The position numbers and the translations under genes were made by a program. The notes beneath the pieces were generated by a model. The model saw only the letters and a program-made list of their open reading frames with translations, was not told where the DNA came from and made no database searches. DNA of 7,946 nt from Betaproteobacteria bacterium (GTDB lineage: Bacteria; Pseudomonadota; Gammaproteobacteria; Burkholderiales; SG8-41), in assembly GCA_021414185.1 (NCBI GenBank), contig JAIOOZ010000224.1, positions 1 through 7,946 on the forward strand, given 5' to 3'. Shown here one piece after another: positions 5,802 through 7,946 of the stretch (positions are counted from its first letter, which is position 1; each line of letters starts with the position of its first letter).

Positions 5802-6716
5802 CTACTTCTTCTTGCCTTGCGCGAACAGGCTGTCGAGCTTCTGCTCGTAGACGTGATAGCCGAGATAATCGTAGAGATCGTTGCGCGTCTGCATGGTGTC
5901 GACGACATTCTTCTGCGTGCCTTCCTTGCGCAGCGCCTGGAACACTTTCAATGCCGCCGCGTTCATCGCGCGAAATGCGGATAGCGGATACAACGCCATC
6001 GCGACGTTGGCGCTCTTCAGTTCTTCCGTCGTGAACAGCGGTGTCGCGCCGAACTCGGTGATGTTGGCGAGGATGGGCACCTTCACCGCGTCGGCGAATT
6101 TCTTGTACATCGACAATTCGGTGATCGCTTCCGGGAAAATCATGTCGGCGCCCGCTTCGACGCACGCACAGGCGCGATCGATCGCTGCTTGCAGGCCTTC
6201 GACCGCCAGCGCGTCGGTGCGCGCGATCACCACGAATTCGCGATCGGTCTTGGCGTCGGCCGACGCCTTGATGCGGTCAACCATCTCCTGCTGGGTCACG
6301 AGTTCCTTGTTCGGCCGATGCCCGCATCTTTTCGCGCCGACCTGGTCTTCGATGTGCATCGCAGCGGCACCGAACTTGATCAGCGATTTGACGGTGCGCG
6401 CGACGTTGAACGCACTCGAACCGAAACCGGTATCGACGTCGACCAGCAGCGGCAGCGAGCAGACGTCGGTGATGCGGCGCACATCGGTCAGCACGTCGTC
6501 GAGATTGCTGATACCGAGATCGGGCAGGCCCAGCGAGCCGGCGGCAACACCACCACCCGACAGATAGATGGCTTTGAAGCCGACGCGTTCCGCCATGCGG
6601 GCGTGATAGGCGTTGATGGTGCCCGCGATCTGCAGCGGTTTTTCGGCGGCGACGGCGGCGCGAAAGCGCGCGCCGGCGGACGCGAGTTTCGGCGAGCCTG
6701 AAGATAGGTCGGTCAT
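5802..6716 (-). CDS. prpB: 2-methylisocitrate lyase
   Basis: PrpB splits 2-methylisocitrate into pyruvate and succinate, the last step of the 2-methylcitrate cycle for propionyl-CoA use. The 304-residue product belongs to the isocitrate lyase/PEP mutase superfamily. It shows SGGGVAAGSLGLPDLG (53-68), Mg2+-binding Asp93 and Asp95 in VDVDTGFG, the lyase signature KRCGH (129-133) with catalytic Cys131, ARTDALAVEG (165-174), FPEAITEL (194-201) and NITEFGATPLFTTEEL (218-233). These agree closely with E. coli PrpB (296 residues), which argues against a carboxyphosphonoenolpyruvate mutase or oxaloacetate decarboxylase relative. AGGAG at 6724-6728, seven bases upstream, supports the start. The usual partners prpC, acnD/prpD and prpR are not in this window; the neighbours are a 2-hydroxyacid dehydrogenase and a divergent CoA-transferase. 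Confidence 0.94.
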   Translation of the reverse strand: MTDLSSGSPKLASAGARFRAAVAAEKPLQIAGTINAYHARMAERVGFKAIYLSGGGVAAGSLGLPDLGISNLDDVLTDVRRITDVCSLPLLVDVDTGFGSSAFNVARTVKSLIKFGAAAMHIEDQVGAKRCGHRPNKELVTQQEMVDRIKASADAKTDREFVVIARTDALAVEGLQAAIDRACACVEAGADMIFPEAITELSMYKKFADAVKVPILANITEFGATPLFTTEELKSANVAMALYPLSAFRAMNAAALKVFQALRKEGTQKNVVDTMQTRNDLYDYLGYHVYEQKLDSLFAQGKKK

Positions 6717-6728
6717 GATGCTGCTCCT

Positions 6729-6774
6729 CTATCGGGTGGGGGATAGCCCGCGCCGCTTGCAAACAGGCGGGGGC
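6729..6774 (-). promoter_or_regulatory. two adjacent hairpins in the predicted prpB leader
   Basis: The first (in mRNA order) pairs 6774-6766 with 6754-6746: two four-base-pair GC blocks separated by one G-G mismatch on the plus strand, with an 11-base loop containing TTGCAA. The second pairs CTATC (6746-6742) with GATAG (6733-6729) around an 8-base loop and ends directly next to the AGGAG ribosome site at 6728-6724. They share base 6746, so the two may compete. They could affect prpB translation. The first is GC-rich enough to be partly chance. Confidence 0.3.
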
Positions 6775-6791
6775 TCAAGGTGACAGGCGCC

Positions 6792-6822
6792 ATTTTAACG
6801 CACGCGGCGGCAACGCGTGCAA
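6792..6822 (-). promoter_or_regulatory. candidate prpB promoter
   Basis: On the minus strand TAAAAT (6797-6792; 5 of 6 matches to TATAAT) lies 19 bases after TTGCAC (6822-6817; 3 of 6 matches to TTGACA). Transcription would start near 6785, leaving a leader of about 70 bases. The -35 box is one arm of the 6817-6843 dyad. The spacer is at the long end of the usual range, so confidence is modest. Confidence 0.35.
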
Positions 6823-6843
6823 CGCGCCGGCGGCGCATTGCAC
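6817..6843. promoter_or_regulatory. 27-bp near-perfect dyad, candidate shared operator
   Basis: The left arm GTGCAACGCGCC (6817-6828) and the right arm GGCGCATTGCAC (6832-6843) pair at 11 of 12 positions around a three-base centre (6829-6831). A partial extra copy, CAACGCG, lies at 6811-6817 in direct orientation with CAACGCG at 6820-6826. The dyad sits in the 184-bp space between divergent prpB and the CoA-transferase gene, and its ends coincide with both predicted -35 boxes. A dimeric regulator binding here could control both genes. It is not followed by a T-run on either strand, so it is unlikely to be an intrinsic terminator. Confidence 0.55.
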
Positions 6844-6866
6844 CACCGCATGTTTGCTGTTATGTT
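6838..6866 (+). promoter_or_regulatory. candidate promoter of the CoA-transferase gene
   Basis: TTGCAC (6838-6843) is followed after 17 bases by TATGTT (6861-6866), which carries the extended -10 dinucleotide TG at 6858-6859. Transcription would start near 6873, about 28 bases before ATG 6901. If so, the in-frame ATGs at 6850 and 6862 would lie outside the message. The hexamers are only moderate matches. Confidence 0.35.
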
Positions 6867-6900
6867 TTCGCCCTCCCTGCACCACCAACCTCAAGCCCGC

Positions 6901-7946
6901 ATGAAAAGCGCATTGCCCAAAAAATCCTACGCACCCGGCGCCAAGGGCGTGCTCGACGGCGTGCGCATACTCGACATGTCTCGCCTCGTCGCCGGCAACA
7001 CGCTGACGCAGGTGCTTGGCGATTTTGGCGCCGAAGTCATCAAGATTGAACCGCCCGCCGGCGACACGCTGCGCGCCTGGCAAACCGATGGCATCGCGAC
7101 CAACTGGAAAATTTACGCGCGCAACAAGAAAAGCCTGGCGCTCGAATTGCGCAAACCGGAAGCGCGCGACCTGCTTTTAAGCATGGTGCCGAAGGCCGCG
7201 GTGTTCGTCGAAAGCTTCCGCCCCGGCACGCTCGAAGAAATGGGACTGGGGCCGGACGTGCTACTCGCGAAAAATCCCAAGCTCATCATCGTGCGCATTT
7301 CCGGCTGGGGGCAGACCGGTCCGTACAAGCGGCGGCCGGGTTTCGGCACGCTGGTCGAGGGCATGTCGGGTTTTGCCGCCATCAACGGCTTTGCCGATCG
7401 CGAGCCGGTGCTGCCGCCCATGTACATGGCGGATTCGTACGCGGGACTATATGGCGCGACCGGCGTGATGGTCGCGCTGCGTGAAGTCGAACAGAACGGC
7501 GGCCACGGCCAGGTGATCGATCTGCCGCTGCTCGACCCGCTGTTCGCGGTGCTCGGACCGCAGGCTGCCAATTACCGGCTGACCGGCCAGTTGAAACCGC
7601 GCACCGGCAGCCGCTCAACCAACTCCTGCCCGCGCAACGTCTACCTTTGCAAAGACGGCAAATACGTGGGGCTGTCGGCGTCCATCCAGAAAATGGCGGA
7701 ACGGCTGTTCCGCTCCATCGGCCGCGCCGACCTCATCGACAACCCGCGCTACAAAGTCAACGCGGAGCGCGTGAAGCACGCCGAGGAACTCGACGCCATC
7801 ATCGGCGCGTTCGTCGCGCAGCGCACCCAGGCCGAGAACGTCGCATTCTTCGAAAAAGCCGAAGTCACCATCGGGCCGATTTACGACGTCTCGCAGATCG
7901 TCGAGGACCCGCATGTAATCGAGCGCGGGCTGCTCGCCGATTATCC
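6901..7946 (+). CDS. CaiB/BaiF (family III) CoA-transferase, C-terminus cut by window edge
   Basis: Family III enzymes move CoA between an acyl-CoA and a free carboxylic acid (formyl-CoA:oxalate, carnitine, bile acid, succinyl-CoA:malate or related acids). The frame is open for 348 codons to the window edge; members have about 400 residues, so roughly 50 are missing. The N-terminus has the family's LDGVRILDMSRLVAGNTLTQVLGDFGAEVIKIEPP (18-52), then RNKKSLALEL (74-83), FRPGTLEEMGLG (106-117), SGWGQTGPY (134-142) and RPGFGTLVEGMSG (145-157). Asp178 in PPMYMADSYAGLYG is the expected catalytic Asp that forms the acyl anhydride. HGQVIDLPLLDPLF (202-215) is also characteristic. ATG 6901 has no strong ribosome site; in-frame ATGs at 6850 and 6862 would add 17 or 13 non-conserved residues. 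It is divergent from prpB. The substrate acid cannot be read from sequence. Confidence 0.92.
   Translation, partial: MKSALPKKSYAPGAKGVLDGVRILDMSRLVAGNTLTQVLGDFGAEVIKIEPPAGDTLRAWQTDGIATNWKIYARNKKSLALELRKPEARDLLLSMVPKAAVFVESFRPGTLEEMGLGPDVLLAKNPKLIIVRISGWGQTGPYKRRPGFGTLVEGMSGFAAINGFADREPVLPPMYMADSYAGLYGATGVMVALREVEQNGGHGQVIDLPLLDPLFAVLGPQAANYRLTGQLKPRTGSRSTNSCPRNVYLCKDGKYVGLSASIQKMAERLFRSIGRADLIDNPRYKVNAERVKHAEELDAIIGAFVAQRTQAENVAFFEKAEVTIGPIYDVSQIVEDPHVIERGLLADY

Noticed and set aside
4832..6034. Plus-strand open frame of about 400 codons opposite the dehydrogenase and prpB
   Set aside because: It runs antisense through two genes and their spacer, including the heptamer repeat; composition is typical of a shadow frame.
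5802..6716. Identification as carboxyphosphonoenolpyruvate mutase or oxaloacetate decarboxylase rather than PrpB
   Set aside because: KRCGH with its Cys, and the near-identical C-terminal blocks such as NITEFGATPLFTTEEL, match methylisocitrate lyases closely.
6817..6843. Strong dyad read as a bidirectional terminator
   Set aside because: No T-run follows on either strand, and the flanking genes diverge, so no transcript is expected to end there.

Overview
The window is GC-rich chromosomal DNA, most likely from a betaproteobacterium (Burkholderiales or Nitrosomonadales type). Two things support this: the run hemA-prfA-prmC-grxD on the minus strand, an arrangement I know from that class, and the close match of the proteins to betaproteobacterial versions. 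I see no tRNA, rRNA, CRISPR array, insertion sequence, prophage gene or integrase. Most of the window is ordinary housekeeping and central metabolism. I did not find a clearly new system.

Layout from left to right. (1) 1-243, minus: the N-terminal 81 codons of a GMC-family FAD oxidoreductase. (2) 244-416: a divergent intergenic region with a small perfect inverted repeat. (3) 417-1175, plus: a TauE/SafE (TSUP) family membrane permease. Its family-like sequence stops at about 1082, six bases short of the grxD stop codon, and its last 30 codons read antisense through grxD, so it looks 3'-truncated. (4) 4638-1088, minus: hemA (glutamyl-tRNA reductase), prfA (release factor 1), prmC (the methyltransferase that modifies release factors) and grxD (CGFS monothiol glutaredoxin). 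hemA and prfA overlap in ATGA. prmC follows prfA by 14 bp. grxD appears to have its own sigma-70 promoter overlapping the prmC stop codon. A perfect TATAAT lies just upstream of hemA. (5) 5722-4724, minus: a D-2-hydroxyacid dehydrogenase. (6) 5723-5801: a spacer with a degenerate heptamer tandem repeat. (7) 6716-5802, minus: prpB, 2-methylisocitrate lyase, standing apart from the usual prpC/acnD partners. (8) 6717-6900: a divergent control region with an almost perfect 27-bp dyad and candidate promoters on both strands. (9) 6901-7946, plus: a CaiB/BaiF (family III) CoA-transferase that runs off the right edge.

How the genes fit together. The central block couples the first step of tetrapyrrole synthesis (HemA) to translation termination (RF1 and PrmC, which methylates the GGQ glutamine of RF1). 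GrxD is an iron-sulfur and redox protein. The right-hand block (2-hydroxyacid dehydrogenase, PrpB and the divergent CoA-transferase) looks like short-chain organic or acyl-CoA acid metabolism. A shared regulator acting at the 6817-6843 dyad is possible but is only inferred. All promoters and operators here were found by eye and have no experimental support.
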